The notes: generated by a model not told the origin, from the sequence alone. 64,000 nt of DNA from Phytoseiulus persimilis (GCA_037576195.1 CM075104.1:564775-628774), one strand, 5' to 3'. Numbered from the stretch's first letter, positions 11,201-24,124 are shown. Program-made: numbers and translations.

Positions 11201-14200
11201 GATCAGATTGGTCTCGGAATCACCTCTCCAGAGTTGGAAAGTAATGCTCAGATTGGTCCCGGAATCACCCCTCAAGAGTTGGGAAGTAATGCTCAGATTG
11301 GTCCCGGATCACCCCTCCAGAGTTGTGAAGTAATGCTCAGATTGGTCTCGGAATCATCCCTCCAGAGTTGGAAAGTAATGCTCAGATTGGTCCCGAATCA
11401 CTCCTCCAGAGTTGAGAAGTAATGCTCAGATTGGTCTCGGAATCACCCCTCCAGAGTTGGAAAGTAATGCTCAGATTGACCCCGGAATCACCCCTCCAGA
11501 GTTGGGAAGTAATGCTCAGACTGACCCCGGAATCACCCCTCAAGAGTTGGGAAGTAATGCTCAGATTGGTATCGGAATCACCCCTCCAGAGTTGGAAAGT
11601 TATGCTCAGATTGGTCACGGAATTACCTCTCCAGACTTGGAAATTAATGCTCAGATTGGTCTCGGAATCACCCCTCCGGAGTTAGAAAGTAATGCTCAGA
11701 TTGACCCCGGAATCACCCCTCAAGAGTTGGGAAGTAATGCTCAGATTGGTCTCGGAATCATCCCTCCAGAGTTGAAAAGTAATGCTCAGATTGGTCTCGG
11801 AATCACCCCTCCAGAGTTGGAAAGTAATGCTCAGATTGGTCCCGGAATCACCCCTCAAGAGTTGGGAAGTAATGCTCAGATTGGTCTCGGAATCATCCCT
11901 CCAGAGTTGGAGAGTAATGCTCAGATTGGTCCCCGAATCACCCCTCCAGAGTTGGAAAGTTATGCTCAGATTGGTCACGGAATTACCTCTCCAGACTTGG
12001 AAATTAATGCTCAGATTGGTCTCGGAATCACCCCTCCGGAGTCAGAAAGTAATGCTCAGATTGACCCCGGAATCACCCCTCAAGAGTTGGGAAGTAATGC
12101 TCAGATTGGTCTCGGAATCATCCCTCCAGAGTTGGGAAGTAATGCTCAGATTGGTATCGGAATCACCCCTCCAGATTTGGGAAGTAATGCTCAGATTGGT
12201 CTCGGAATCACCCCTCCAGAGTTGGGAAGTAATGCTCAGATTGGTCTCGGAATCACCCCTCCAGAGTTGGGAAGTAATGCTCAGATTGGTCTCGGAATCA
12301 CCCCTCCAGAGTTGGGAAGTAATGCTCAGATTGGTCCCGGAATCACCCCTCAAGAGTTGGGAAGTTATGCTCAGATTGGTCACGGAATTACCTCTCCAGA
12401 ATTGGAAATTAATGCTCAGATTGGGCCCGGAATCACCCCTCCAGAGTTGGAAAGTAATGCTCAGATTGACCCCGGAATCACCCCTCCAGAGTTGGAAAGT
12501 ATTGATCAGATTGGTCTCGGAATCACCTCTCCAGAGTTGGAAAGTAATGCTCAGATTGGTCCCGGAATCACCCCTCAAGAGTTGGGAAGTAATGCTCAGA
12601 TTGGTCCCGGATCACCCCTCCAGAGTTGTGAAGTAATGCTCAGATTGGTCTCGGAATCATCCCTCCAGAGTTGGAAAGTAATGCTCAGATTGGTCCCGAA
12701 TCACTCCTCCAGAGTTGAGAAGTAATGCTCAGATTGGTCTCGGAATCACCCCTCCAGAGTTGGGAAGTAATGCTCAGATTGACCCCGGAACCACCCCTCC
12801 AGAGTTGGGGAGTAATGCTCGGATTGGTCTCGGAATCACCCCTCCAGAGTTGGGAAGTAATACTCAGACTGACCCCGGAATCAGCCCTCCAGAGTTGGAA
12901 AGTAATGCTCAGCCTGACCCCGGAATCAACCCTCCAGAGTTGGAACGTAATGCTCAGATTGACCCCGGAATCACCCCTCCAGAGTTGGGAAGTAATGCTC
13001 AGATTGGTCTCGGAATCACCCCTCCAGAGTTGGGAAGTATTGCTCAGACTGACCCCGGAATCACCCCTCAAGAGTTGGGAAGTAATGCTCAGATTGGTAT
13101 CGGAATCACCCCTCCAGAGTTGGAAAGTTATGCTCAGATTGGTCACGGAATTACCTCTCCAGAGTTGGAGATTAATGCTCAGATTGAGCCCGGAATCACC
13201 CCTCCAGAGTTGGAAAGTGATGCTCAGATTGACCCCGGAATCACCCCTCCACAGTTGGGAAGTAATGCTCAGATTGGCCCCGGAATCACCCCTCCAGAGT
13301 TGGAAAGAAATGCTCAGATTGACCCCGGAATCACCCCTCCACAGTTGGACAGAAATGCTCAGATTGACCCCGAGATCACCCCTCCAGAGTTGGGAAGTAA
13401 TGCTCAGACTGACCCCGGAATCACCCCTCCAGAGTTGGGAAGTAATGCTCATATTGACCTCGGGATCACCCCTCCAGAGTTTGGAAGTAATGCTCAGATT
13501 GGTCTCGGAATCACCCCTCCGGAGTTGGAAAGTAATGCTCAGATTGACCCCGGAATCACCCCTCCAGAGTTGAAAAGTAATGCTCAGATTGGTTTCGGAA
13601 TCACCCCTCCAGAGTTGGAAAGTAATGCTCAGATTGGTCTCGGAATCACCCCTCCAGAGTTGAAAAGTAATGCTCAGATTGGTCCCGGAATCACCCCTCA
13701 AGAGTTGGGAAGTAATGCTCAGATTGGTCTCGGAATCATCCCTCCAGAGTTGGGAAGTAACGCTCAGATTGGTCTCGGAATCACCCCTCCAGAGTTGGGA
13801 AGTAATGCTCAGATTGGTCCCGGAATCACCCCTCAAGAGTTGGGAAGTAATGCTCAGATTGGTCTCGGAATCACCCCTCCAGAGTTGGGAAGTAATGCTC
13901 AGATTGGTCTCGGAATCACCCCTCCAGAGTTGGGAAGTAATGCTCAGATTGGTCCCGGAATCACCCCTCAAGAGTTGGGAAGTAATGCTCAGATTGGTCT
14001 CGGAATCACCCCTCCAGAGTTGGGAAGTAATGCTCATATTGACCCCGGGATCACCCCTCCAGAGTTTGGAAGTAATGCTCATATTGACCCCGGAATCACC
14101 CCTCCAGAGTTTGGAAGTAATGCTCATATTGACCCCGGAATCATCTCTCCAGAGTTGGAAAGTAATGCTCAGATTGGTCTCGAAATCACCCCTGCAGAGT

Positions 14201-14379
14201 TGGGAAGTAATGCTCAGAATGGTCCCGGAATCACCCCTCCGGAGTTGGAAAGTAATGCTCAGATTGGTCCCGGAATCACCCCTTAAGAGTTGGGAAGTAA
14301 TGCTCAGATTGGTCCCGGAATCACCCCTCCTGAGATGGGAAGTGATAGTCAGATTGGTTCCGGAATCATCCCTCCAGAC
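8252..14379. repeat. 45-bp minisatellite array
   Basis: About 6.1 kb of a 45-bp unit (GGAATCACCCCTCCAGAGTT, then a GGAAGTAATGCTCAGATTGG-type half). Variants alternate GGTCTC, GGTCCC, GACCCC, GGTCAC and GGTATC at one place. The period is a multiple of three and the unit lacks stops in two + frames and one - frame, so long open frames (up to 542 codons) arise passively. Substitutions change residues freely, and 44-bp units break the frames at repeated positions, so I treat the array as non-coding. It abuts an LTR on the left and the 297-bp satellite on the right. Confidence 0.9.
9316..13276. repeat. Higher-order duplication in the minisatellite, offset 2201 bp
   Basis: The variant order of 9316-11075 recurs at 11517-13276, including the rare 44-bp units GGTCCCGGATCACC and GGTCCCGAATCACTCC (10410 and 10493 matching 12609 and 12692; also 11308 and 11391). 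The two arrays differ by only a few bases, so the duplication is recent or homogenised. Confidence 0.75.
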
Positions 14380-14949
14380 GCTAGATTAGACGTTAGAAAA
14401 ACTCTAAACGAGCGACCCCGCCAGAGTCTCGGAATCTTCCCGAGTCCAACCTCGAAAAGACTGAACATCGGCGATCAAGCTAACACATCGATAGCAGGTC
14501 GAGTCGGAGTCGAGCCGTAGGGCTGCGGTCGGGATTCTTCCTAAGCTCACACTTGGGAGTCAGTCATAGTGGGGGTCCAACAGTCACACGTCGTAGTCTC
14601 CAATACATAAAAGAACAACTCAACCCGGGGGAGCAATACAAATACGAGTTGAATCATCCTCTTGGAGTAGGTCGATTTAGGTTAGGTGTTCCAAAAACTC
14701 TGAGCGAGCGACCCCGCCAGAGGCTCGGAATCTTTCGAGTCCAACCTCGAAAAGACTGAACATCGGCAAACAAGCTAGCACATCGATAGGAAGTCGATTC
14801 GGAGTCGAGCTGAAGGGCTGCGGTCGAGATTCTTTCTAAGCCCACACTTGGGAGCCAGTCATAGTAGGGGTCGAATAGTCACACGTCTTAGTCTCCAATT
14901 GACAAGAGAACAACTCAACCCGGGGAAGCAATACAAATCCGAGTTAAAT

Positions 14950-17217
14950 CATCCTCTTGGAGTAGGTCGATTCAGTTTAGGTGTTGGAGAAACTCTAAGC
15001 GAGCGACCCTGCCAGAGTCTCGGAATCCTTCCGAGTCCAACCTCGAAAAGACTGAACATCGGCAAACAAGCTAGCTCATCGATAGGAAGTCGATTCGGAG
15101 TCGAGCCGAAGGGCTGCGGTCGGGATTCTTCCTAAGCTCACACTTGGGAGTCAGTCATAGTGGGGGTCCAATAGTCACACGTCGTAGTCTCCAATACATA
15201 AAAAGAACAACTCAACCCGGGGGAGCAATACAAATCCGAGTTGAATCATCCTCTTGGAGTAGGTCGATTTAGGTTAGGTGTTCGAAAAACTCTGGGCGAG
15301 CGACCCTGCCAGAGTCTCGGAATCTGTCCAAGTTCAAACTCGAGAAGACTGAACATCGGCAATCAAGCTAACATATCGATAGCAGGTCGACTCGGAGTCG
15401 AGCCGAAGGGCTGCGGTCGAGATTCTTTCCAAGCCCACACTTGGGAGCCAGTCATAGTAGGGGTCAAATAGTCAAACGTCGTAGTCTCTGATAGATAAGA
15501 GAACAACTCAACCCGGGGAAGCAATACAAATCCGAGTTGAATCATCCTCTTGGAGTAGGTCGATTCAGTTTAGGTGTTGGAGAAACTCTAAGCGAGCGAC
15601 CCTGCCAGAGTCTCGGAATCCTTCCGAGTCCAACCTCGAAAAGACTGAACATCGGCAAACAAGCTAGCACATCGATAGGAAGTCGATTCGGAGTCGAGCC
15701 GAAGGGCTGCGGTCGGGATTCTTCCTAAGCTCACACTTGGGAGTCAGTCATAGTGGGGGTCCAATAGTCACACGTCGTAGTCTCCAATACATAAAAAGAA
15801 AAACTCGACCCGGGAGAGCAATGAAAATCCGAGTTGAATCATCCTCTTGGAGTAGGTCGATTTAGGTTAGGTGTTCGAAAAACTCTGGGCGAACGACCCC
15901 GCCTGAGTCTCGGAATCTTTCCGAGTCCAACCCCGAAAAGACTGAACATCGGCAATCAAGCTAACATATCGATAGCAGGTCGACTCGGAGTCGAGCCGAA
16001 GGGCTGCGGTCGTGATTCTTTCCAAGCCCACACTTGGGAGCCAGTCATAGTAGGGGTCGAATAGTCACACGTCTTAGTCTCCAATTGACAAGAGAGCAAC
16101 TCGACCCGGGAGAGCAATACAAATCCTAGTTGAATCATGATCTTGGAGTAGGTTGATTTAGGATAGGCGTTAGAAAAACTCTGGGCGAGCGACCGTGCCA
16201 GAGTCTCGGAATCTGTCCAAGTCCAACCTCGAGAAGGCTGAACATCGGCAATCAAGCTGAGAAATCGATAGCAAGTCGATTCGGAGTCGAGCCGTAGGGC
16301 TGCGGTCGGGATTCTTTCTGAGCCTACACTTGGGAGTCAGTCATATAGGGGGTCCAATGGTCAAATGTCGTAGTCTCTGATAGACAAGAGAACAACTCAG
16401 CAAGGGAGAGCAATACAAATCCGAGTTGAATCATCCTCTTGGAGTAGGTGGATTTAGGATAGGTGTTAGAGAAACTAAGGGAGAGCGACCCTGCCAGAGT
16501 CTCGCAATCTGTCCAAGTACACACTTGGGAGTTGGTCATAGTGGGGGTCCAATAGTCGAACGTCGTAGTCTCCAACAGACGAGAGAACAACTCAACCCGG
16601 GGAAGCAATACAAATCCGAGTTAAATCATCCTCTTGGAGTAGGTCGATTCAGTTTAGGTGTTGGAGAAACTCTGAGCGAGCGACCCCGCCAGAGCCTCGG
16701 AATCTATCCGAGTCCAACCTCGAAAAGACTGAACATCGGCAAACAAGCTAGCACATCGATAGGAAGTCGATTCGGAGTCGAGCCGAAGGGCTGCGGTCGG
16801 GATTCTCTCCAAGCCCACACTTGGGAGTCAGTCATAGTGGGGGTCCAATAGTCACAAGTCGTAGACTCCAATAGACGAGAGAACAACTCAACCCGAATGA
16901 GCAATACAAATCCGAGTTGAATCATCCTCTTGGAGTGGGTCGATTCAGTTTAGACGTTGGAGAAACTCTGAGCGAGCGACCCCGCCAGAGGCTCGGAATC
17001 TTTCGAGTCCAACCTCGAAAGGACTGAACATCGGCAAACAAGCTAGCACATCGATAGGAAGTCGATTCAGAGTCGATCTGAAGGGCTGCGGTCGAGATTC
17101 TTTCTAAGCCCACACTTGGGAGCCAGTCATAGTAGGGGTCGAATAGTCACACGTCTTAGTCTCCAATTGACAAGAGAACAACTCAACCCGGGGAAGCAAT
17201 ACAAATCCGAGTTAAAT
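14950..17217. repeat. Higher-order satellite block of 8 monomers (2268 bp)
   Basis: Seven long monomers and one short one. The block repeats at 17218 onwards with the same order of types. Successive spacings are 2268, 2168 (six long and two short) and 1779 bp (six long), so monomers have been gained and lost by unequal exchange. Confidence 0.75.
16432..16628. repeat. Short (~197 bp) satellite monomer, representative
   Basis: It lacks about 100 bp found in long monomers: the part between 'ctgtccaag' and the 'cacacttggg' following 'tttccaag'. TCCAAG flanks the missing segment in long monomers, so a deletion between direct repeats explains it. Other short monomers lie at 18700, 19192, 22647 and 23139 and in the second copy. 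Confidence 0.75.
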
Positions 17218-20200
17218 CATCCTCTTGGAGTAGGTCGATTCAGTTTAGGTGTTGGAGAAACTCTAAGCGAGCGACCCTGCCAGAGTCTCGGAATCCTTCC
17301 GAGTCCAACCTCGAAAAGACTGAACATCGGCAAACAAGCTAGCACATCGATAGGAAGTCGATTCGGAGTCGAGCCGAAGGGCTGCGGTCGGGATTCTTCC
17401 TAAGCTCACACTTGGGAGTCAGTCATAGTGGGGGTCCAATAGTCACACGTCGTAGTCTCCAATACATAAAAAGAACAACTCAACCCGGGGGAGCAATACA
17501 AATCCGAGTTGAATCATCCTCTTGGAGTAGGTCGATTTAGGTTGGGTGTTCGAAAAACTCTGGGCGAGCGACCCTGCCAGAGTCTCGGAATCTGTCCAAG
17601 TTCAAACTCGAGAAGACTGAACATCGGCAATCAAGCTAACATATCGATAGCAGGTCGACACGGAGTCGAGCCGAAGGGCTGCGGTCGAGATTCTTTCCAA
17701 GCCCACACTTGGGAGCCAGTCATAGTAGGGGTCAAATAGTCAAACGTCGTAGTCTCTGATAGACAAGAGAACAACTCAACCCGGGGAAGCAATACAAATC
17801 CGAGTTGAATCATCCTCTTGGAGTAGGTCGATTCAGTTTAGGTGTTGGAGAAACTCTAAGCGAGCGACCCTGCCAGAGTCTCGGAATCCTTCCGAGTCCA
17901 ACCTCGAAAAGACTGAACATCGGCAAACAAGCTAGCACATCGATAGGAAGTCGATTCGGAGTCGAGCCGAAGGGCTGCGGTCGGGATTCTTCCTAAGCTC
18001 ACACTTGGGAGTCAGTCATAGTGGGGGTCCAATAGTCACACGTCGTAGTCTCCAATACATAAAAAGAACAACTCGACCCGGGAGAGCAATGAAAATCCGA
18101 GTTGAATCATCCTCTTGGAGTAGGTCGATTTAGGTTAGGTGTTCGAAAAACTCTGGGCGAACGACCCCGCCTGAGTCTCGGAATCTTTCCGAGTCCAACC
18201 CCGAAAAGACTGAACATCGGCAATCAAGCTAACATATCGATAGCAGGTCGACTCGGAGTCGAGCCGAAGGGCTGCGGTCGAGATTCTTTCCAAGCCCACA
18301 CTTGGGAGCCAGTCATAGTAGGGGTCGAATAGTCACACGTCTTAGTCTCCAATTGACAAGAGAGCAACTCGACCCGGGAGAGCAATACAAATCCTAGTTG
18401 AATCATGATCTTGGAGTAGGTTGATTTAGGATAGGCGTTAGAAAAACTCTGGGCGAGCGACCGTGCCAGAGTCTCGGAATCTGTCCAAGTCCAACCTCGA
18501 GAAGGCTGAACATCGGCAATCAAGCTGAGAAATCGATAGCAAGTCGATTCGGAGTCGAGCCGTAGGGCTGCGGTCGGGATTCTTTCTGAGCCTACACTTG
18601 GGAGTCAGTCATATAGGGGGTCCAATGGTCAAATGTCGTAGTCTCTGATAGACAAGAGAACAACTCAGCAAGGGAGAGCAATACAAATCCGAGTTGAATC
18701 ATCCTCTTGGAGTAGGTGGATTTAGGATAGGTGTTAGAAAAACTAAGGGAGAGCGACCCTGCCAGAGTCTCGCAATCTGTCCAAGTACACACTTGGGAGT
18801 TGGTCATAGTGGGGGTCCAATAGTCGAACGTCGTAGTCTCCAACAGACGAGAGAACAACTCAACCCGGGGAAGCAATACAAATCCGAGTTAAATCATCCT
18901 CTTGGAGTAGGTCGATTCAGTTTAGGTGTTGGAGAAACTCTGAGCGAGCGACCCCGCCAGAGGCTCGGAATCTATCCGAGTCCAACCTCGAAAAGACTGA
19001 ACATCGGCAAACAAGCTAGCACATCGATAGGAAGTCGATTCGGAGTCGAGCCGAAGGGCTGCGGTCGGGATTCTCTCCAAGCCCACACTTGGGAGTCAGT
19101 CATAGTGGGGGTCCAATAGTCACAAGTCGTAGACTCCAATAGACGAGAGAACAACTCAACCCGAATGAGCAATACAAATCCGAGTTGAATCATCCTCTTG
19201 GAGTGGGTCGATTTAGGTTAGGTGTCCGAAGAACTCTGGGCGAGCGACCCTGACAGAGTCTCGGAATCTGTCCTAGTCCACACTTAGGAGTCAGTCATAG
19301 TGGGGGTCCAATAGTCAAACGTCGTAGTCTCCAACAGACGGGAGAACAACTCAACCCGAGTGAGCAACACAAATCCGAGTTGAATCATCCTCTTGGAGTA
19401 GGTCGATTTAGATTAGACGTTTGAAAAACTCTAAGCGAGCGACCCTGCCAGAGTCTAGGAATCTGTCCAAGTCCAACCTCGAGAAGACTGAACATCGGCG
19501 ATCAAGCTAACACATCGATAGCAGGTCGACTCGGAGTCGAGCCGAAGGGCTGCGGTCGAGATTCTTTCCAAGCCCACACTTGGGAGTCAGTCATAGTGGG
19601 GGTCCAATAGTCACACGTCGTAGTCTCCAATACATAAAAAGAACAACTCAACCCGGGGGAGCAATACAAATCCGAGTTAAATCATCCTCTTGGAGTAGGT
19701 CGATTTAGGTTAGGTGTTCGAAAAACTCTGGGCGAGCGACCCTGCCAGAGTCTCGGAATCTGTCCAAGTTCAAACTCGAGAAGACTGAACATCGGCAATC
19801 AAGCTAACATATCGATAGCAGGTCGACTCGGAGTCGAGCCGAAGGGCTGCGGTCGAGATTCTTTCCAAGCCCACACTTGGGAGCCAGTCATAGTAGGGGT
19901 CAAATAGTCAAACGTCGTAGTCTCTGATAGACAAGAGAACAACTCAACCCGGGGAAGCAATACAAATCCGAGTTGAATCATCCTCTTGGAGTAGGTCGAT
20001 TCAGTTTAGGTGTTGGAGAAACTCTGAGCGAGCGACCCTGCCAGAGTCTCGGAATCCTTCCGAGTCCAACCTCGAAAAGACTGAACATCGGCAAACAAGC
20101 TAGCACATCGATAGGAAGTCGATTCGGAGTCGAGCCGAAGGGCTGCGGTCGGGATTCTTCCTAAGCTCACACTTGGGAGTCAGTCATAGTGGGGGTCCAA

Positions 20201-23200
20201 TAGTCACACGTCGTAGTCTCCAATACATAAAAAGAACAACTCGACCCGGGAGAGCAATGAAAATCCGAGTTGAATCATCCTCTTGGAGTAGGTCGATTTA
20301 GGTTAGGTGTTCGAAAAACTCTGGGCGAACGACCCCGCCTGAGTCTCGGAATCTTTCCGAGTCCAACCCCGAAAAGACTGAACACCGGCAATCAAGCTAA
20401 CATATCGATAGCAGGTCGACTCGGAGTCGAGCCGAAGGGCTGCGGTCGAGATTCTTTCCAAGCCCACACTTGGGAGCCAGTCATAGTAGGGGTCGAATAG
20501 TCACACGTCTTAGTCTCCAATTGACGAGAGAGCAACTCGACCCGGGAGAGCAATACAAATCCTAGTTGAATCATGATCTTGGAGTAGGTTGATTCAGGAT
20601 AGGCGTTAGAAAAACTCTGGGCGAGCGACCGTGCCAGAGTCTCGGAATCTGTCCAAGTCCAACCTCGAGAAGGCTGAACATCGGCAATCAAGCTAAGAAA
20701 TCGATAGCAAGTCGATTCGGAGTCGAGCCGTAGGGCTGCGGTCGGGATTCTTTCTGAGCCTACACTTGGGAGTCAGTCATAGTGGGGGTCCAATAGTCAC
20801 ACGTCGTAGTCTCCAATACATAAAAAGAACAACTCGACCCGGGAGAGCAATGAAAATCCGAGTTGAATCATCCTCTTGGAGTAGGTCGATTCAGTTTAGA
20901 CGTTGCAGAAATTCTGAGCGAGCGACCCCGCCAGAGGCTCGGAATCTTTGCGAGTCCAACCTCGAAAAGACTGAACATCGGCAAACAAGCTAGCACATCG
21001 ATAGGAAGTCGATTCGGAGTCGAGCTGAAGGGCTGCGGTCGAGATTCTTTCTACGCCCACACTTGGGAGCCAGTCATAGTAGGGGTCGAATAGTCACACG
21101 TCTTAGTCTCCAATTGACAAGAGAACAACTCAACCCGGGGAAGCAATACAAATCCGAGTTAAATCATCCTCTTGGAGTAGGTCGATTCAGTTTAGGTGTT
21201 GGAGAAACTCTAAGCGAGCGACCCTGCCAGAGTCTCGAAATCCTTCCGAGTCCAACCTCGAAAAGACTGAACATCGGCAAACAAGCTGGCACATCGATAG
21301 GAAGTCGATTCGGAGTCGAGCCGAAGGGCTGCGATCGGGATTTTTCCTAAGCTCACACTTGGGAGTCAGTCACAGTGGGGGTCCAATAGTCACACGTCGT
21401 AGTCTCCAATACATAAAAAGAACAACTGAACCCGGGGGAGCAATACAAATCCGAGTTAAATCATCCTCTTGGAGTAGGTCGATTTAGGTTAGGTGTTCGA
21501 AAAACTCTGGGCGAGCGACCCTGCCAGAGTCTCGGAATCTGTCCAAGTTCAAACTCGAGAAGACTGAACATCGGCAATCAAGCTAACATATCGATAGCAG
21601 GTTGACTCGGAGTCGAGCCGAAGGGCTGCGGTCGAGATTCTTTCCAAGCCCACACTTGGGAGCCAGTCATAGTAGGGGTCAAATAGTCAAACGTCGTAGT
21701 CTCTGATAGACAAGAGAACAACTCAACCCGGGGAAGCAATACAAATCCGAGTTGAATCATCCTCTTGGAGTAGGTCGATTCAGTTTAGGTGTTGGAGAAA
21801 CTCTGAGCGAGCGACCCTGCCAGAGTCCCGGAATCCTTCCGAGTCCAACCTCGAAAAGACTGAACATCGGCAAACAAGCTAGCACATCGATAGGAAGTCG
21901 ATTCGGAGTCGAGCCGAAGGGCTGCGGTCGGGATTCTTCCTAAGCTCACACTTGGGAGTCAGTCATAGTGGGGGTCCAATAGTCACACGTCGTAGTCTCC
22001 AATACATAAAAAGAACAACTCGACCCGGGAGAGCAATGAAAATCCGAGTTGAATCATCCTCTTGGAGTAGGTCGATTTAGGTTAGGTGTTCGAAAAACTC
22101 TGGGCGAACGACCCCGCCTGAGTCTCGGAATCTTTCCGAGTCCAACCCCGAAAAGACTGAACATCGGCAATCAAGCTAACATATCGATAGCAGGTCGACT
22201 CGGAGTCGAGCCGAAGGGCTGCGGTCGAGATTCTTTCCAAGCCCACACTTGGGAGCCAGTCATAGTAGGGGTCGAATAGTCACACGTCTTAGTCTCCAAT
22301 TGACAAGAGAGCAACTCGACCCGGGAGAGCAATACAAATCCTAGTTGAATCATGATCTTGGAGTAGGTTGATTCAGGATAGGCGTTAGAAAAACTCTGGG
22401 CGAGCGACCGTGCCAGAGTCTCGGAATCTGTCCAAGTCCAACCTCGAGAAGGCTGAACATCGGCAATCAAGCTAAGAAATCGATAGCAAGTCGATTCGGA
22501 GTCGAGCCGTAGGGCTGCGGTCGGGATTCTTTCTGAGCCTACACTTGGGAGTCAGTCATATAGGGGGTCCAAAGGTCAAATGTCGTAGTCTCTGATAGAC
22601 AAGAGAACAACTCAGCAAGGGAGAGCAATACAAATCCGAGTTGAATCATCCTCTTGGAGTAGGTGGATTTAGGATAGGTGTTAGAAAAACTAAGGGAGAG
22701 CGACCCTGCCAGAGTCTCGCAATCTGTCCAAGTACACACTTGGGAGTTGGTCATAGTGGGGGTCCAATAGTCGAACGTCGTAGTCTCCAACAGACGAGAG
22801 AACAACTCAACCCGGGGAAGCAATACAAATCCGAGTTAAATCATCCTCTTGGAGTAGGTCGATTCAGTTTAGGTGTTGGAGAAACTCTGAGCGAGCGACC
22901 CCGCCAGAGGCTCGGAATCTATCCGAGTCCAACCTCGAAAAGACTGAACATCGGCAAACAAGCTAGCACATCGATAGGAAGTCGATTCGGAGTCGAGCCG
23001 AAGGGCTGCGGTCGGGATTCTCTCTAAGCCCACACTTGGGAGTCAGTCATAGTGGGGGTCCAATAGTCACAAGTCGTAGACTCCAATAGACGAGAGAACA
23101 ACTCAACCCGAATGAGCAATACAAATCCGAGTTGAATCATCCTCTTGGAGTGGGTCGATTTAGGTTAGGTGTCCGAAGAACTCTGGGCGAGCGACCCTGA

Positions 23201-23663
23201 CAGAGTCTCGGAATCTGTCCTAGTCCACACTTAGGAGTCAGTCATAGTGGGGGTCCAATAGTCAAACGTCGTAGTCTCCAACAGACGGGAGAACAACTCA
23301 ACCCGAGTGAGCAACACAAATCCGAGTTGAATCATCCTCTTGGAGTAGGTCGATTTAGATTAGACGTTAGAAAAACTCTAAGCGAGCGACCCTGCCAGAG
23401 TCTCGGAATCTGTCCAAGTCCAACCTCGAGAAGACTGAACATCGGCGATCAAGCTAACACATCGATAGCAGGTCGAGTCGGAGTCGAGCCGTAGGGCTGC
23501 GGTCGGGATTCTTCCTAAGCTCACACTTGGGAGTCAGTCATAGTGGGGGTCCAACAGTCACACGTCGTAGTCTCCAATACATAAAAGAACAACTCAACCC
23601 GGGGGAGCAATACAAATCCGAGTTGAGTCATCCTCTTGGAGTAGGTCGATTTAGGTTAGGTGT

Positions 23664-23962
23664 TCGAGAAAGTGCTGAGTCAGGCACTCATCGCGGAAAC
23701 GCACGTAACTGACGGAAGGGACCAGGCTTTCGACGTGGGTACGTCCGTTGAAGGGGAAGACAGGAGCGCGGCCCTAAAAAGGGCTCGCGACCAGTTAACT
23801 CCGGAAGCCGCGAACACAAAGTCGAAAAAACAGTTGATAGATCCGTTCGCGGACGTCGACCGGGCGTTCGAAAACCTGGCGGAGTGTCTGGACGAGATCT
23901 CCACGGAGTCTCAGAAACGAAACGTGCTTATTACAATCAAGCACGTCTGTAGAGATAAGCTG
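23664..23962 (+). mobile_element. Isolated 5' fragment of element 1
   Basis: About 300 bp identical in kind to the first 300 bp of element 1 (from CGAGAAAGTGCTGAGTC to GATAAGCTG), then an abrupt return to satellite (TAGGGCTGCGG). There is no poly(A) end. The fragment plus its upstream satellite repeats at a spacing of 471 bp in front of the long element, with about eight base differences. It arose by local duplication, not by retrotransposition. Confidence 0.8.
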
Positions 23963-24124
23963 TAGGGCTGCGGTCGGGATTCTTCCTAAGCTCACACTTG
24001 GGAGTCAGTCATAGTGGGGGTCCAACAGTCACACGTCGTAGTCTCCAATACATAAGAGAACAACTCAACCCGGGGGAGCAATACAAATCCGAGTTGAATC
24101 ATCCTCTTGGAGTAGGTCGATTTA

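Larger units (their letters stand above)
14380..23653. repeat. ~297-bp satellite array, block 1
   Basis: The marker TCATCCTCTTGGAGTAGG recurs about every 295-297 bp (14655, 14950, 15246, 15543, 15840 and onward), with TCATGATCTT in one monomer type. Each monomer carries a TTAGG-like doublet just after the marker (GATTTAGGTTAGGTG, GATTCAGTTTAGGTG, GATTTAGGATAGGCG or GATTTAGATTAGACG). Monomer types differ and are arranged in higher-order blocks. Frames of 60-141 codons on both strands follow the period and are not genes. Confidence 0.92.

Noticed and set aside
8252..14379. CRISPR-like direct repeat array
   Set aside because: The repeats are contiguous without unique spacers; this is a minisatellite.
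14380..23653. Many 60-141 codon frames on both strands of the satellite (repeats of NHPLGVGRF and IQLGFVLL)
   Set aside because: They follow the satellite period, overlap on opposite strands and are cut by monomer variants.
23664..23962. Independent retrotransposon insertion
   Set aside because: There is no 3' end or A-tail, and its satellite flank is duplicated with it, so it is a duplication product.
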